Assembly (NCBI GenBank): GCA_965214675.1
Contig: OZ243969.1
Span: 124,001-188,000, forward strand
DNA from: WTFY01 sp965214675
GTDB lineage: Bacteria; Pseudomonadota; Gammaproteobacteria; UBA4575
DNA length: 64,000 nt
Direction of reading: 5' to 3'
This document shows positions 16,892-25,851 of this stretch, piece after piece; within the stretch, counting starts at the first letter, position 1, and the number at the start of each line of letters is the position of its first letter. The notes under the pieces are model-generated. The model made no database searches. It saw only the letters and a list, made by a program, of their open reading frames with translations, and was not told the DNA's origin. The position numbers and the translations under genes were made by a program.

Positions 16892-17990
16892 CTTCTTCCA
16901 GGAGCTGCTTGAGGTCGCTGCCGAGCAGGTCCAGACGCCAGTTCTGCAGCTTGTACAACTCTCCCGGTGTGCTGATCAGTGTTTCCAGCATGCTGCGGGT
17001 TGCCAGGAAGTTTGGTGCGATGCCGAGTTGTTCAGCACGCTCACAGACAAACGCCTTTGCCTGTTTGAGCAGTTTGCGCTGCTGACGCGACAGAGGTGGC
17101 TTTGTAGTTGCTTCTGGCCAGTCGTCTTTGGGTGTCTGCCTGGCCTTGTCTATGCAATTGAGCAGTTTGTCCGCATACCGATGCCTTTGTTTTCGACTCA
17201 GCACCTCAACCTCATCCAGGGCTGCGATGTTTTTGGGTTGTCGGATTGCGAGTTCACGCAGTGCCTCGTCCCGTATGATCCATTGCCTTGGCCTGTCTTG
17301 CTCCATTGCCTGCTGATTGCGCCAGCTTGCAAGCCACCTGAGGGTATTCAACTGTCTTGATGACAGCTTTCTGGCCCCCTTGACCGATTTCCACAGAGTA
17401 TCGGCATCTGTCCTGTATTTTTCCAAGTCATTCAGAGCCTCGCATTCACTCTCCACCCAATGTGAGCGGCCCTTAGCTGCGAGTTCATTTTTCAATATCG
17501 TGTATATCCGGGACAAATACCGCACATCATTGGCCGCATACTGGATGGCCTTGTCCGACAAGGGACGCTTTGTCCAGACCGTACGGGACAGGGATTTGTC
17601 CAGCTGCATGCCGCACAGCCTGTCGACCAACTGGGCGTAGCTGATCTGATCACCGTACCCGAGTGCACTTGCAGCAATCTGGGTATCGAAGACAGGATCG
17701 GGGATTTGACCATTGATCATGAGCAGGATTTCGAGGTCCTGTCGGCCGGCATGAAAAACTTTTGTGATGGTTTTCGAGACAAAAAGCTTATTCAGTGACG
17801 ACAAGTCATTTATGATGAGCGCGTCGACACAGGCAATCCGGGATTGCGTGGCTATTTGTATCAGACACAACTTGGGATAGTACGTGTCTTCTCGCATGAA
17901 TTCGGTGTCTACGGAAATCCAGTCCAGGCAGTTTGCATGTGTGCAAAAGGCCTCCAATTGATCCACACTGGTTATGATTTCAATTTCCAT
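16887..17990 (-). CDS. rnd: Ribonuclease D
   Basis: RNase D is a DEDD 3'-5' exoribonuclease that trims tRNA precursors. The 367-residue protein shows the exonuclease motifs WISVDTEFMREDTYYP (first Asp and Glu), VFHAGRQDLEILL and YAANDVRYLSRIY, followed by HRDC domains. Homology begins at MEIEIITSVDQL, so the ATG at 17990 is used rather than the upstream end of the open frame. Its 5' end overlaps the divergent chaN start by 17 nt. The stop codon lies within the target duplication of the TnpB element. Confidence 0.93.
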   Translation of the reverse strand: MEIEIITSVDQLEAFCTHANCLDWISVDTEFMREDTYYPKLCLIQIATQSRIACVDALIINDLSSLNKLFVSKTITKVFHAGRQDLEILLMINGQIPDPVFDTQIAASALGYGDQISYAQLVDRLCGMQLDKSLSRTVWTKRPLSDKAIQYAANDVRYLSRIYTILKNELAAKGRSHWVESECEALNDLEKYRTDADTLWKSVKGARKLSSRQLNTLRWLASWRNQQAMEQDRPRQWIIRDEALRELAIRQPKNIAALDEVEVLSRKQRHRYADKLLNCIDKARQTPKDDWPEATTKPPLSRQQRKLLKQAKAFVCERAEQLGIAPNFLATRSMLETLISTPGELYKLQNWRLDLLGSDLKQLLEEE

Positions 17991-18966
17991 TTCCGACAGT
18001 GTAACGGCAACTCGCCGATTGGCATATTGTTTGTGGGCATCCCTGCTATTGACAGCTTGCCAGGCAGGGTATGTGAATACTGCACATTTCAATGACTGGC
18101 TATCTCCTTTCTACGAAGATCACGAGCTGGTAGGAAAAATCTGGGATGCGAGAAAAAACATCTGGGTTACTGAGCAGAGGCTGTTCGATGAGTTGTCGGA
18201 ATACAGGTTCATTTTACTGGGAGAGGCGCATGACAATCCGGACCATCACCAGTTACAGGCCCGACTACTGAACCGACTTGCAACCACTGGAGAAAAGCCT
18301 GCAGTCGTTATGGAAATGCTGGCTCAAGAAGCCTGGCATGGACAACCGGTGTACTGGACAGATCTCGAATCGCTTCAGAAACAGGCGGTGTCACAAAATG
18401 CACGATGGCCATGGGACCTCTACACTCCCCTTTTGCAAAGTGTGGTGAATCATGGTCTTGAACTCGTGCCGGGCAATGTAAAGCGTGAGACCTTGCGTGA
18501 ACAGGTTCCTGATCTTGGGCCGGGCTGGCGCAAGGAACTGATTGCTCGATACTCGGTACCGGCCCAAGGCCTGAGACAGCTGGAACAGGAAATTACTGAA
18601 TCGCATTGCGGATATGTCGATTCAGACCACATAGGCTTTATGGTTGCAGCACAACTGCAAAGAGATCGTGTGTTGACTTCAGCCCTGACAGGCAGCAGAA
18701 CTCCCGTAGTGCTCATCGCAGGAAATGGGCACGTGCGCAATGACTATGGAGTGCCCATACAGTTGAAGAATGCCTATCGACATGATTCCATTCTGTCCGT
18801 TGCGTTGATCCCGGTACAGCCCGATAGGCTCATGCCCGATGATTACCTCGAGGGTGTTCAAAATGCATTCGATATTTTGTATTTCACGCCTTCCCACAGC
18901 GACGAGGATCCCTGCGAGCGGTTCAAGGGACAGTTGCAAAATCTGCGCAAGGGAGACACCGAATAA
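17974..18966 (+). CDS. ChaN family lipoprotein (haem-binding type)
   Basis: The 330-residue protein has a signal peptide with lipobox LLTAC, making it a lipoprotein with Cys at about residue 29. The mature part has the ChaN/EreA-like fold signature FILLGEAHDNPDHHQLQ and LIAGNGHVRNDYGVP near the C-terminus; ChaN of Campylobacter binds haem in iron uptake. The ATG at 17974 gives a full signal peptide but overlaps the rnd start divergently by 17 nt. A TTG at about residue 16 would give a shorter signal peptide; neither has a good ribosome binding site. Confidence 0.85.
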   Translation: MISISISDSVTATRRLAYCLWASLLLTACQAGYVNTAHFNDWLSPFYEDHELVGKIWDARKNIWVTEQRLFDELSEYRFILLGEAHDNPDHHQLQARLLNRLATTGEKPAVVMEMLAQEAWHGQPVYWTDLESLQKQAVSQNARWPWDLYTPLLQSVVNHGLELVPGNVKRETLREQVPDLGPGWRKELIARYSVPAQGLRQLEQEITESHCGYVDSDHIGFMVAAQLQRDRVLTSALTGSRTPVVLIAGNGHVRNDYGVPIQLKNAYRHDSILSVALIPVQPDRLMPDDYLEGVQNAFDILYFTPSHSDEDPCERFKGQLQNLRKGDTE

Positions 18967-19022
18967 GGAAAAATGATCATGCCGGGGACACCCTGGTGGA
19001 CAACCCGCGAGTGGTGCTCTGG

Positions 19023-19502
19023 TCAGTTTGCTTTTCTGACAGCGCGCAATACCTTGTACGCTATCGGCCACATCAGCATGCTGGTAAGTACGGGAGCCCA
19101 GTACAGCCATGATTTTGGATCTTCTCCCTGAATGCCTTGAATCCAGAGTAAAACGGCCATGTAAGGCAATATAGCAATCCCTGCAAACAACGCCTGCTGG
19201 TAAATCGGAAAATTTCTGGCGCGGATGTGAAAGCGGATGGCAATAAAGGCGAGGAGGGCAAAGCCCAGTGCATATTGCCCCAGTAGCGTGCCAAAGAGGA
19301 CGTCTACCAAAAGACCCAAAATCCACGCTATTCCAATACCTACATGTTCAGGCCAGGCGATCACCCAGTAAATAAGTGTGATGGCCAGCCAGTCTGGGCG
19401 CCAGGGTCCAGCCCAGTCCGGCAGGGGTATCAGCATCAGTATCAGAGCCACCAGCAAGGTGCCGCCCACGGCGCGAAATTTTAGCAAAAACTGGCTGTTC
19501 AT
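19023..19502 (-). CDS. mreD: Rod shape-determining protein MreD
   Basis: MreD is an integral membrane subunit of the elongasome that guides lateral cell-wall synthesis. This 159-residue protein is almost entirely hydrophobic with five to six membrane helices, starting FRAVGGTLLVALILMLIPLP and including HVGIGIAWILGLLVDVLFGT, the conserved MreD pattern. It overlaps the mreC stop by 4 nt and is the last gene of the mreBCD run. The 56-nt gap to the convergent chaN gene shows no clear terminator. Confidence 0.93.
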   Translation of the reverse strand: MNSQFLLKFRAVGGTLLVALILMLIPLPDWAGPWRPDWLAITLIYWVIAWPEHVGIGIAWILGLLVDVLFGTLLGQYALGFALLAFIAIRFHIRARNFPIYQQALFAGIAILPYMAVLLWIQGIQGEDPKSWLYWAPVLTSMLMWPIAYKVLRAVRKAN

Positions 19503-20365
19503 CGGGTCTTTGTAGTGTTTTCTGCCGTTTTTGGGAATTGCCCTTCACTGTTGCGAAGCAAAAGGGTTTCACGAATCGTATTGAGGTCTGTCAGGGGCTT
19601 GGCTTCAACCCGGACAAAGGCCTCGCCTGCAATCTGCTGGATACTTACGATCTCAGCCACGGGGTAATTGGGGGGATAGAGTCCATCTAGACCGGAAGTT
19701 GTAATGAGATCCCCAATTTGCATATCCGTCTCATTGACGAGGTGTCGAAGCTCGAGCTTGTCATTACTTCCCGTACCCACCACCAGGCTACGCTGTCCAC
19801 TTCTGGCAATCACACCCAGCAGGGCGTGGTTGGAATCTGTCACTAATATTGCAATGGAACTGAAGGGGCCCGCTTTGTCTATCTGGCCAATAATACCCTT
19901 GGCCCCCAGCAAGGGCTGTCCCTCGTAGACGCCGTCTCGTGTCCCCTTGTTCAGGACAATACGGTGACGGTAAGGATCGAGATCAATGGAAAGCAATTCT
20001 GCGATCAGGACCTGCCCCTCTTCAAGCTGCTTGGCAGAAGAAAATAGTTCGCGAAGACGTGCATTTTCCTGTTCCAGGACTGCGAGTTTTTGCAACTGCA
20101 AGCCAAGAAGTATCTGATCAGCGCGTAGCCGGGCATTTTCATTCAGCAATTTTTTGCGGCTGGAAAGTGCTTCCGTACTCGCTTGATAGATATTTAAGGG
20201 TAATGAGGCCAAATACTTTACGGGGTACACCACCACACTGATGCCCGAGCGCAAGAAGCCTAAATAATTGTAGTGGTAATCAGTGATCATCATGCCGACA
20301 GACAGCATGGCAAAAAGGATCAGTTTTACAGATGCAGACGGGTTGAGGATAAACAGTGGCTTGAT
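19499..20365 (-). CDS. mreC: Rod shape-determining protein MreC, probable ATC start
   Basis: MreC is a bitopic membrane protein linking MreB to the wall synthases. The usual family N-terminus, resembling MKPIFSRGPS in E. coli, is encoded here as (I)KPLFILNPSASVKLILFAML, but the codon in the start position is ATC at 20365. It stands 6 nt after GGGGGAG, an ideal ribosome binding site, and no ATG, GTG or TTG is available upstream before a stop codon. The first ATG, 20308, would remove the cytoplasmic tail and half of the membrane helix. With ATC the protein is 288 residues, with a coiled coil at about 65-110 and beta domains after it. Confidence 0.9.
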   Translation of the reverse strand: MKPLFILNPSASVKLILFAMLSVGMMITDYHYNYLGFLRSGISVVVYPVKYLASLPLNIYQASTEALSSRKKLLNENARLRADQILLGLQLQKLAVLEQENARLRELFSSAKQLEEGQVLIAELLSIDLDPYRHRIVLNKGTRDGVYEGQPLLGAKGIIGQIDKAGPFSSIAILVTDSNHALLGVIARSGQRSLVVGTGSNDKLELRHLVNETDMQIGDLITTSGLDGLYPPNYPVAEIVSIQQIAGEAFVRVEAKPLTDLNTIRETLLLRNSEGQFPKTAENTTKTR

Positions 20366-20473
20366 GGTTGACTCCCCCTTAACGTCGGGCCAGTACTCCG
20401 GGCTTTCAGTGTTTGATCATAGCAGACATCGATTTTGTCCGCCGAATATCCCGTGTGGCTTCTGCTTGCAGAT

Positions 20474-21517
20474 TCAGTCGCTGGCCAGCAATTCTGTGCG
20501 CGACTCATCCATCAACTCAAGGACCCGTCCACCCCCGCGTGCCACCGAGGTAAGGGGGTCATCAGCGATCACCACCGGCACGCCCGTTTCTTCCATGATC
20601 AGGCGATCCAGGTCACGCAATAACGCACCGCCGCCAGTAATGACAATGCCTCGGTCTGCCACGTCCGCGCCAAGTTCCGGTGGGGTCTGTTCCAGGGCGG
20701 TTCGCACTGCACTGACGATGCCTTGCAGTGGTTCCTGCAAGGCCTCGAGAATTTCATTGCTGTTCAATGAAAAGCTTTTGGGTATGCCTTCGGACAGGTT
20801 TCTGCCCTTGACCTCGATCTCCAGCATTTCCTTGCCCGGATACGCCGAACCAATCTCGTGCTTGATGCGCTCGGCAGTGGATTCACCGATGAGTACACCG
20901 TAATTGCGCCGGATATAATTGAGGATCGCCTCATTGAGTCGATCCCCCCCGATCCTTGCAGAGGCAGAATAGACGATGCCGTTCAGGGAAATGACGGCAA
21001 CTTCCGATGTCCCGCCACCGATGTCCAGTACCATTGAACCGAACGCTTCCTTGATGGGCAGGTTGGCGCCCATCGCGGCTGCCAGGGGTTCTTCAATCAG
21101 GTAGGTCTTAAGAGCTCCGGCACTGAGCGCAGACTCACGAATGGCACGACGCTCCACCTGGGTTGCTCCACAAGGCACACAAACCAGTACTCTCGGGCTG
21201 GGTCTCAACAAATGGCTTCGATGCACTTTGCGGATAAAATATTGCAGCATTTTTTCTGTGGTCGTGAAATCCGCAATCACGCCGTCCTTTAATGGCCGGA
21301 TAACATCGATGTTGGCCGGTGTACGGCCCAGCATGCTCTTGGCCGCTGCCCCTACCGCCTCTATTGCCCTGGGCCCCCCATCCGGGTTGTTGCGAATTGC
21401 GACCACCGAGGGTTCGTTCAGCACGATCCCCTTGTCACGCATATAAATCAGGGTATTGGCAGTACCTAAATCGATAGACAGGTCTTTGGAGAAGACACTC
21501 AGGATACGTTTGAACAT
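20474..21517 (-). CDS. mreB: Actin-like rod shape-determining protein MreB
   Basis: MreB forms membrane-bound filaments that organise cell-wall elongation. The 347-residue protein has the actin ATPase motifs LSIDLGTANTLIYMRDKGIV (phosphate 1), MVLDIGGGTSEVAVISL (phosphate 2) and GIVITGGGALLRDLDRLI (adenosine). Length and the conserved EPSVVAI match the family exactly. It heads mreBCD with a 108-nt gap before mreC. The 230-nt space to the divergent gatC start probably carries both promoters; I see no strongly matching -35/-10 pair there. Confidence 0.97.
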   Translation of the reverse strand: MFKRILSVFSKDLSIDLGTANTLIYMRDKGIVLNEPSVVAIRNNPDGGPRAIEAVGAAAKSMLGRTPANIDVIRPLKDGVIADFTTTEKMLQYFIRKVHRSHLLRPSPRVLVCVPCGATQVERRAIRESALSAGALKTYLIEEPLAAAMGANLPIKEAFGSMVLDIGGGTSEVAVISLNGIVYSASARIGGDRLNEAILNYIRRNYGVLIGESTAERIKHEIGSAYPGKEMLEIEVKGRNLSEGIPKSFSLNSNEILEALQEPLQGIVSAVRTALEQTPPELGADVADRGIVITGGGALLRDLDRLIMEETGVPVVIADDPLTSVARGGGRVLELMDESRTELLASD

Positions 21518-21747
21518 GGACTAAACTGCAGGCTTATATCTGATAGGAGTGAGGCGCTACTCTAGCAGTGGCTAAAATTTTGAGCAAGGCCATATGCAAG
21601 TATGGTAGTTTGAAGTGCCTGCATTTGTCCCAAGGGGGTGAGTGCCATCCGCATGCCGGGCGATACGCTGCGCATGCTGAATCACCCGCCAGGGTGAATG
21701 TGGACACGTGGTCATAAACCGGTTTGGTCAAATCTAGGGTTCTTGCT

Positions 21748-22035
21748 ATGTCTATATCACTTGAGGAAGTTCTTCAGATCAGTTATCTGGCAAGGCTGCA
21801 TGTTGATGAAGAGCAAGCTGTTCAATATGCCGCAGACCTGTCGAAAATACTTGCATGGGTACAGCAGATGAGCCAGGTGGATACTCGGGACATCGTGCCG
21901 ATGGCACACCCGCTCGATGTCATACAGCCTCTGCGTGAAGACAAGGTGACCGAAACAGATCAGCGGGAAAAATTCCAGGCCATTGCGCCACGTACGGATC
22001 GGGGACTTTATCTCGTGCCGAAGGTGATTGAATAG
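21748..22035 (+). CDS. gatC: Asp-tRNA(Asn)/Glu-tRNA(Gln) amidotransferase subunit C
   Basis: GatC is the small scaffold subunit of the GatCAB amidotransferase that converts Glu-tRNA(Gln) and Asp-tRNA(Asn) to their amide forms. The 95-residue protein starts at the ATG at 21748 and has the family pattern ISYLARLHVDEEQAVQYAAD plus the C-terminal PLREDKVTE. It leads gatCAB, divergent from mreB. Presence of GatCAB means that Gln or Asn tRNA charging goes at least partly by the indirect route here. Confidence 0.95.
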   Translation: MSISLEEVLQISYLARLHVDEEQAVQYAADLSKILAWVQQMSQVDTRDIVPMAHPLDVIQPLREDKVTETDQREKFQAIAPRTDRGLYLVPKVIE

Positions 22036-22073
22036 TCTTAGGCACGGGCACTACATGGACCACCGTTATCGTG

Positions 22074-23528
22074 ATGGATAATCTTTCTGTTTCACAGCTA
22101 GCAGCCGGCTTGAATGATGGGGAATTCTCCAGTGTGGAGCTCACCCGGCATTTTTTACAACGCATACAGTCTCACACAGAACTCAATGCCTTCATTACTC
22201 AAATGGATGAGCATGCAATCATGCACGCCCGTCGTGCCGACAAACTCATCAAGGAAAGAAAACACGGACCGCTGACTGGTATACCGCTTGCACACAAGGA
22301 CATATTTTGTATGGACGGTACCAAGACATCGTGTGGCTCAAGAATGCTGGAAAATTTTGTTGCACCTTACAATGCAACGGTTGTTGACAAGCTTGAGCAG
22401 GCAGGCTGCGTGGTTTTGGGCAAAACCAACATGGATGAATTCGCCATGGGCTCCTCCAATGAGAACAGCTACTTCGGGCCGGTAAAAAATCCTTGGAATA
22501 CCGATCATGTGCCAGGAGGTTCATCAGGCGGATCAGCGGCTGCAGTCGCCGCACGCCTGGTCCCGCTCGCGACCGGCACAGATACCGGCGGGTCAATCCG
22601 CCAGCCAGCTGCATTTTGTGGAATCACAGGGCTGAAGCCGACCTACGGTCGCGTTTCACGCTACGGCATGATCGCCTACGCATCGAGCCTTGACCAAGCG
22701 GGTCCACTGGCAAAGTCGGCACACGACTGTGCCTACCTGATGCAAGCCATGGCCGGCTTTGATGAAAGGGATTCAACATGTATGGACGAGCCGGTGCCGG
22801 CCTATACGCAAGTCCTGGGCCAGCCATTGCAAAATAAGGTGATCGGTATCCCTGACGAATACTTTGGTGAGGGCTTGGACTCCGGGGTACGGGAAGTCAT
22901 TGCCCAGGCGATCACCTGGGCTGAAGATCAGGGATGTATCATCAAGCCTATTCGCTTACCGAACACGGAACTGGCCATTCCTGCCTATTACGTCATAGCA
23001 ACAGCAGAATGTTCCTCGAATCTGTCTCGTTTTGACGGAATCCAGTATGGACATCGCTGCCAGGACCCGGAAGATTTGCATGACTTGTACTGCCGCAGTC
23101 GAAGTGAGGGATTCGGTATGGAAGTCAAGCGCCGTATCATGGTTGGAACCTATGCACTGTCCAAGGGTTATTACGATGCCTACTACCTGAAGGCGCAGCA
23201 GGTGCGCCGCCTGATCAGTGCGGACTTTGAAAAGGCATTTCAGACCGTCGATTTTATTTTGGGGCCGACGTCACCGGAGCCTGCCTTCAGGATCGGTGAA
23301 AAAACCAATGACCCGGTGACCATGTATCTGTCAGATATCTATACGATTTCAGTCAACCTTGCAGGGGTGCCAGCAGTTTCGATTCCATGCGGCATGTGCC
23401 AAGGGCTGCCTGTGGGTATGCAGTTGATTGGCAACTACCTCACAGAAGACAAGCTGCTGAATTTTGCGCATCAGTATCAGCTGGCAACAGACTGGCATCT
23501 GCAGAGTCCTCCCCGGTATAGCGAATAG
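22074..23528 (+). CDS. gatA: Asp-tRNA(Asn)/Glu-tRNA(Gln) amidotransferase subunit A
   Basis: GatA is the glutaminase subunit of GatCAB, of the amidase signature family. The 484-residue protein carries the Ser-cisSer-Lys triad: Lys in GIPLAHKDIF, the cis-Ser within GGSSGGSAAAVA, and the nucleophile Ser in GTDTGGSIRQPAAFCG. I start at the ATG at 22074, directly after an in-frame GTG at 22071. The gene is 38 nt after gatC and 13 nt before gatB, so all three are co-transcribed. Confidence 0.97.
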   Translation: MDNLSVSQLAAGLNDGEFSSVELTRHFLQRIQSHTELNAFITQMDEHAIMHARRADKLIKERKHGPLTGIPLAHKDIFCMDGTKTSCGSRMLENFVAPYNATVVDKLEQAGCVVLGKTNMDEFAMGSSNENSYFGPVKNPWNTDHVPGGSSGGSAAAVAARLVPLATGTDTGGSIRQPAAFCGITGLKPTYGRVSRYGMIAYASSLDQAGPLAKSAHDCAYLMQAMAGFDERDSTCMDEPVPAYTQVLGQPLQNKVIGIPDEYFGEGLDSGVREVIAQAITWAEDQGCIIKPIRLPNTELAIPAYYVIATAECSSNLSRFDGIQYGHRCQDPEDLHDLYCRSRSEGFGMEVKRRIMVGTYALSKGYYDAYYLKAQQVRRLISADFEKAFQTVDFILGPTSPEPAFRIGEKTNDPVTMYLSDIYTISVNLAGVPAVSIPCGMCQGLPVGMQLIGNYLTEDKLLNFAHQYQLATDWHLQSPPRYSE

Positions 23529-23541
23529 AGGTGCAGGGTAG

Positions 23542-24978
23542 ATGACACGGTGGGAGGCAGTGATCGGATTGGAGATTCATGTGCAACTGGCCACACAGAG
23601 CAAGATTTTTTCCGCTGCCTCCACGGCATTCGGGGCTGAACCCAATACCCAGGCATGTGCAGTGGATCTGGGGTTACCCGGAGTGCTGCCGGTATTGAAT
23701 CATGAAGCGGTACGCATGGCCGTCATGTTCGGCCTCGCTACCGATGCAGCAATTGCACAGCGCAGTATTTTCGCGCGAAAAAATTATTTCTACCCGGACC
23801 TGCCGAAAGGTTATCAGATCAGCCAGTATGAACTCCCGATCGTTGAGGGCGGGCAACTGGAAATCGCACTGCAGGATAAGGGACACAAGGTCATCGGAAT
23901 TACGCGTGCGCACCTGGAAGAGGATGCCGGCAAATCATTGCATGAGGAGTTTGATGACCTTACGGGTGTCGATCTGAACCGCGCAGGTACGCCCCTGATT
24001 GAGATCGTATCAGAGCCCGATATGCGTTCCGCAAAAGAGGCCATCGCGTATATGAAAAAAATCCATTCAATTGTGCGTTACCTGGGAATTTCTGATGGCA
24101 ACATGCAGGAGGGCTCATTTCGATGTGATGCAAATGTTTCCGTGCGCCAGGCGGGCCAGGAAACACTGGGTACACGCACAGAGACTAAAAACCTCAACTC
24201 CTTCCGGTTTGTGGAGCGCGCGATCGATTTTGAAATTGATCGGCAGATCGCGGTGCTCGAGGATGGCGGCGAGATCGTTCAGGAAACACGGCTGTATGAC
24301 GCCAGTAAAGGCATAACGCGCCCGATGAGAAGCAAGGAGCACGCCAATGACTACCGCTACTTTCCAGACCCGGACCTGCTGCCTGTCGTCATCGAACCGG
24401 AGATGATTGAAGCCATCAGGCAACAGCTGCCCGAGCTGCCATCTGAAAAAGCTTCACGTTTCTGCAAGCAATACGGACTCGATATCCATGATGCAGAAAA
24501 CTTGTCCATCAGCAGGGAGGTTGGAGAATATTTTGAACGCACTGTACAGGATACGGATGCCGAGGCTAAACAGGTGGCCAACTGGATTGTGGGTGAACTC
24601 ACTGGCGCCTTGAACCAGGACACTATTGAAATAACTGAAAGTCCTGTTTCAAGCTCGATGCTTGCTTGCCTTCTTGATCGCATCGAAGACGGCACAATCT
24701 CCGGCAAAATTGCAAAGGATATTTTCCGTTTGATGTGGATGGGGGAGGGGGATGCCGACCAGATCATTGAATCCCAGGGCCTCAGGCAGATTACTGATGG
24801 CTCGGAAATTGAAAAGCTGGTCGATCAGGTTCTGCAGAATAATCCTGCACAGGTGGAGCAGTTCCGCTCTGGCAAGGACAAGGTGTTCGGTTTTTTTGTG
24901 GGCCAGGTTATGAAGCTTTCCAAAGGCAAGGCCAATCCGAAACAGGTCAATAGTCTGCTAAGGCAAAAGCTGCAGTAG
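23542..24978 (+). CDS. gatB: Asp-tRNA(Asn)/Glu-tRNA(Gln) amidotransferase subunit B
   Basis: GatB activates the tRNA-bound acid by phosphorylation and receives ammonia from GatA. The 478-residue protein begins WEAVIGLEIHVQLATQSKIF and has the conserved YFYPDLPKGYQISQYELP and RTETKNLNSFRF motifs; the C-terminal YqeY-like tail domain binds the tRNA. It ends 12 nt before the stop of the convergent prmC gene, with no evident terminator between them. Confidence 0.97.
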   Translation: MTRWEAVIGLEIHVQLATQSKIFSAASTAFGAEPNTQACAVDLGLPGVLPVLNHEAVRMAVMFGLATDAAIAQRSIFARKNYFYPDLPKGYQISQYELPIVEGGQLEIALQDKGHKVIGITRAHLEEDAGKSLHEEFDDLTGVDLNRAGTPLIEIVSEPDMRSAKEAIAYMKKIHSIVRYLGISDGNMQEGSFRCDANVSVRQAGQETLGTRTETKNLNSFRFVERAIDFEIDRQIAVLEDGGEIVQETRLYDASKGITRPMRSKEHANDYRYFPDPDLLPVVIEPEMIEAIRQQLPELPSEKASRFCKQYGLDIHDAENLSISREVGEYFERTVQDTDAEAKQVANWIVGELTGALNQDTIEITESPVSSSMLACLLDRIEDGTISGKIAKDIFRLMWMGEGDADQIIESQGLRQITDGSEIEKLVDQVLQNNPAQVEQFRSGKDKVFGFFVGQVMKLSKGKANPKQVNSLLRQKLQ

Positions 24979-24990
24979 TCTCCGCAGTCT

Positions 24991-25839
24991 TCACTGTGAA
25001 CCGTCACTGCCCAGGCGCGCGTAACTGACACGGTCCAGTCCCGACAGGTCCTGACAGGTACGAATCTGTTCGAACCTGTTTTGGCGAAGCAGTCGCTGGG
25101 TATCCTTGCCCTGCGTAAAGCCGTGTTCCGCTACCAGCCATCCACACGGGGTCAGGTGTCGGCCTGACCGGCTGATGATCATCTCAAGGGCTTCCAGCCC
25201 AGATGTTCCACTGACAAGTGCCAGGGCCGGCTCATACTCTTTCACGTGAACATCAAGGTCCGGATCTCCTGCTGCTACATAGGGTGGATTGGAAACAATA
25301 ACATCGAATCTGTCAGACCCCAGGTTCTCGTACCAGTTGCTATGGATAAAAGTGATTTCAGTACCGTGGCGCTCAGCATTCCTTTGCGCAACCTCCAAGG
25401 CCGGCTTGGAAATATCGGTGGCTACCACAGAGCATTGACTGCGTTCCTTGGCAATGGCGATGGCAACGGCCCCGGAACCCGTGCCGAGGTCAAGGATCCT
25501 CAGGCTCTTATGCTCAGGTATGGACTGCAGGGCAATCTCCACCAGCAATTCCGTTTCCGGGCGGGGAATCAGTACATGCTCATTGACGGTGAAGTCCAGA
25601 GACCAGAATTCCTTTTGTCCTGAAATATAGGCCAAGGGCTTGCCTTGTAGCCGGCTGGAAAAACAGGACCTGAAGAGACTTTCTTCCGTGCAGGACAGCT
25701 GTGTCTCGGGATGGGCAAATAGCCTGACTTGTTCGATGTTGCATGCATGACAGACCAGCAGCTGTGCATCCAGTCTTGGATTGTCGCTAACCGTGACGAG
25801 TTTTTCTGCGGCAAGATCTACCGCTTGCTGAAACGTCAT
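24991..25839 (-). CDS. prmC: Peptide chain release factor N5-glutamine methyltransferase
   Basis: PrmC methylates the Gln of the GGQ motif in release factors 1 and 2 with SAM. The 282-residue protein shows the SAM motif ILDLGTGSGAVAIAIAKE and the glutamine-binding NPPY in VIVSNPPYVAAGDPDL. Its position directly downstream of prfA (12-nt gap) and after hemA is the standard gammaproteobacterial order hemA-prfA-prmC, putting the enzyme beside its substrate gene. Confidence 0.96.
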   Translation of the reverse strand: MTFQQAVDLAAEKLVTVSDNPRLDAQLLVCHACNIEQVRLFAHPETQLSCTEESLFRSCFSSRLQGKPLAYISGQKEFWSLDFTVNEHVLIPRPETELLVEIALQSIPEHKSLRILDLGTGSGAVAIAIAKERSQCSVVATDISKPALEVAQRNAERHGTEITFIHSNWYENLGSDRFDVIVSNPPYVAAGDPDLDVHVKEYEPALALVSGTSGLEALEMIISRSGRHLTPCGWLVAEHGFTQGKDTQRLLRQNRFEQIRTCQDLSGLDRVSYARLGSDGSQ

Positions 25840-25851
25840 GTTCGATGTCCG

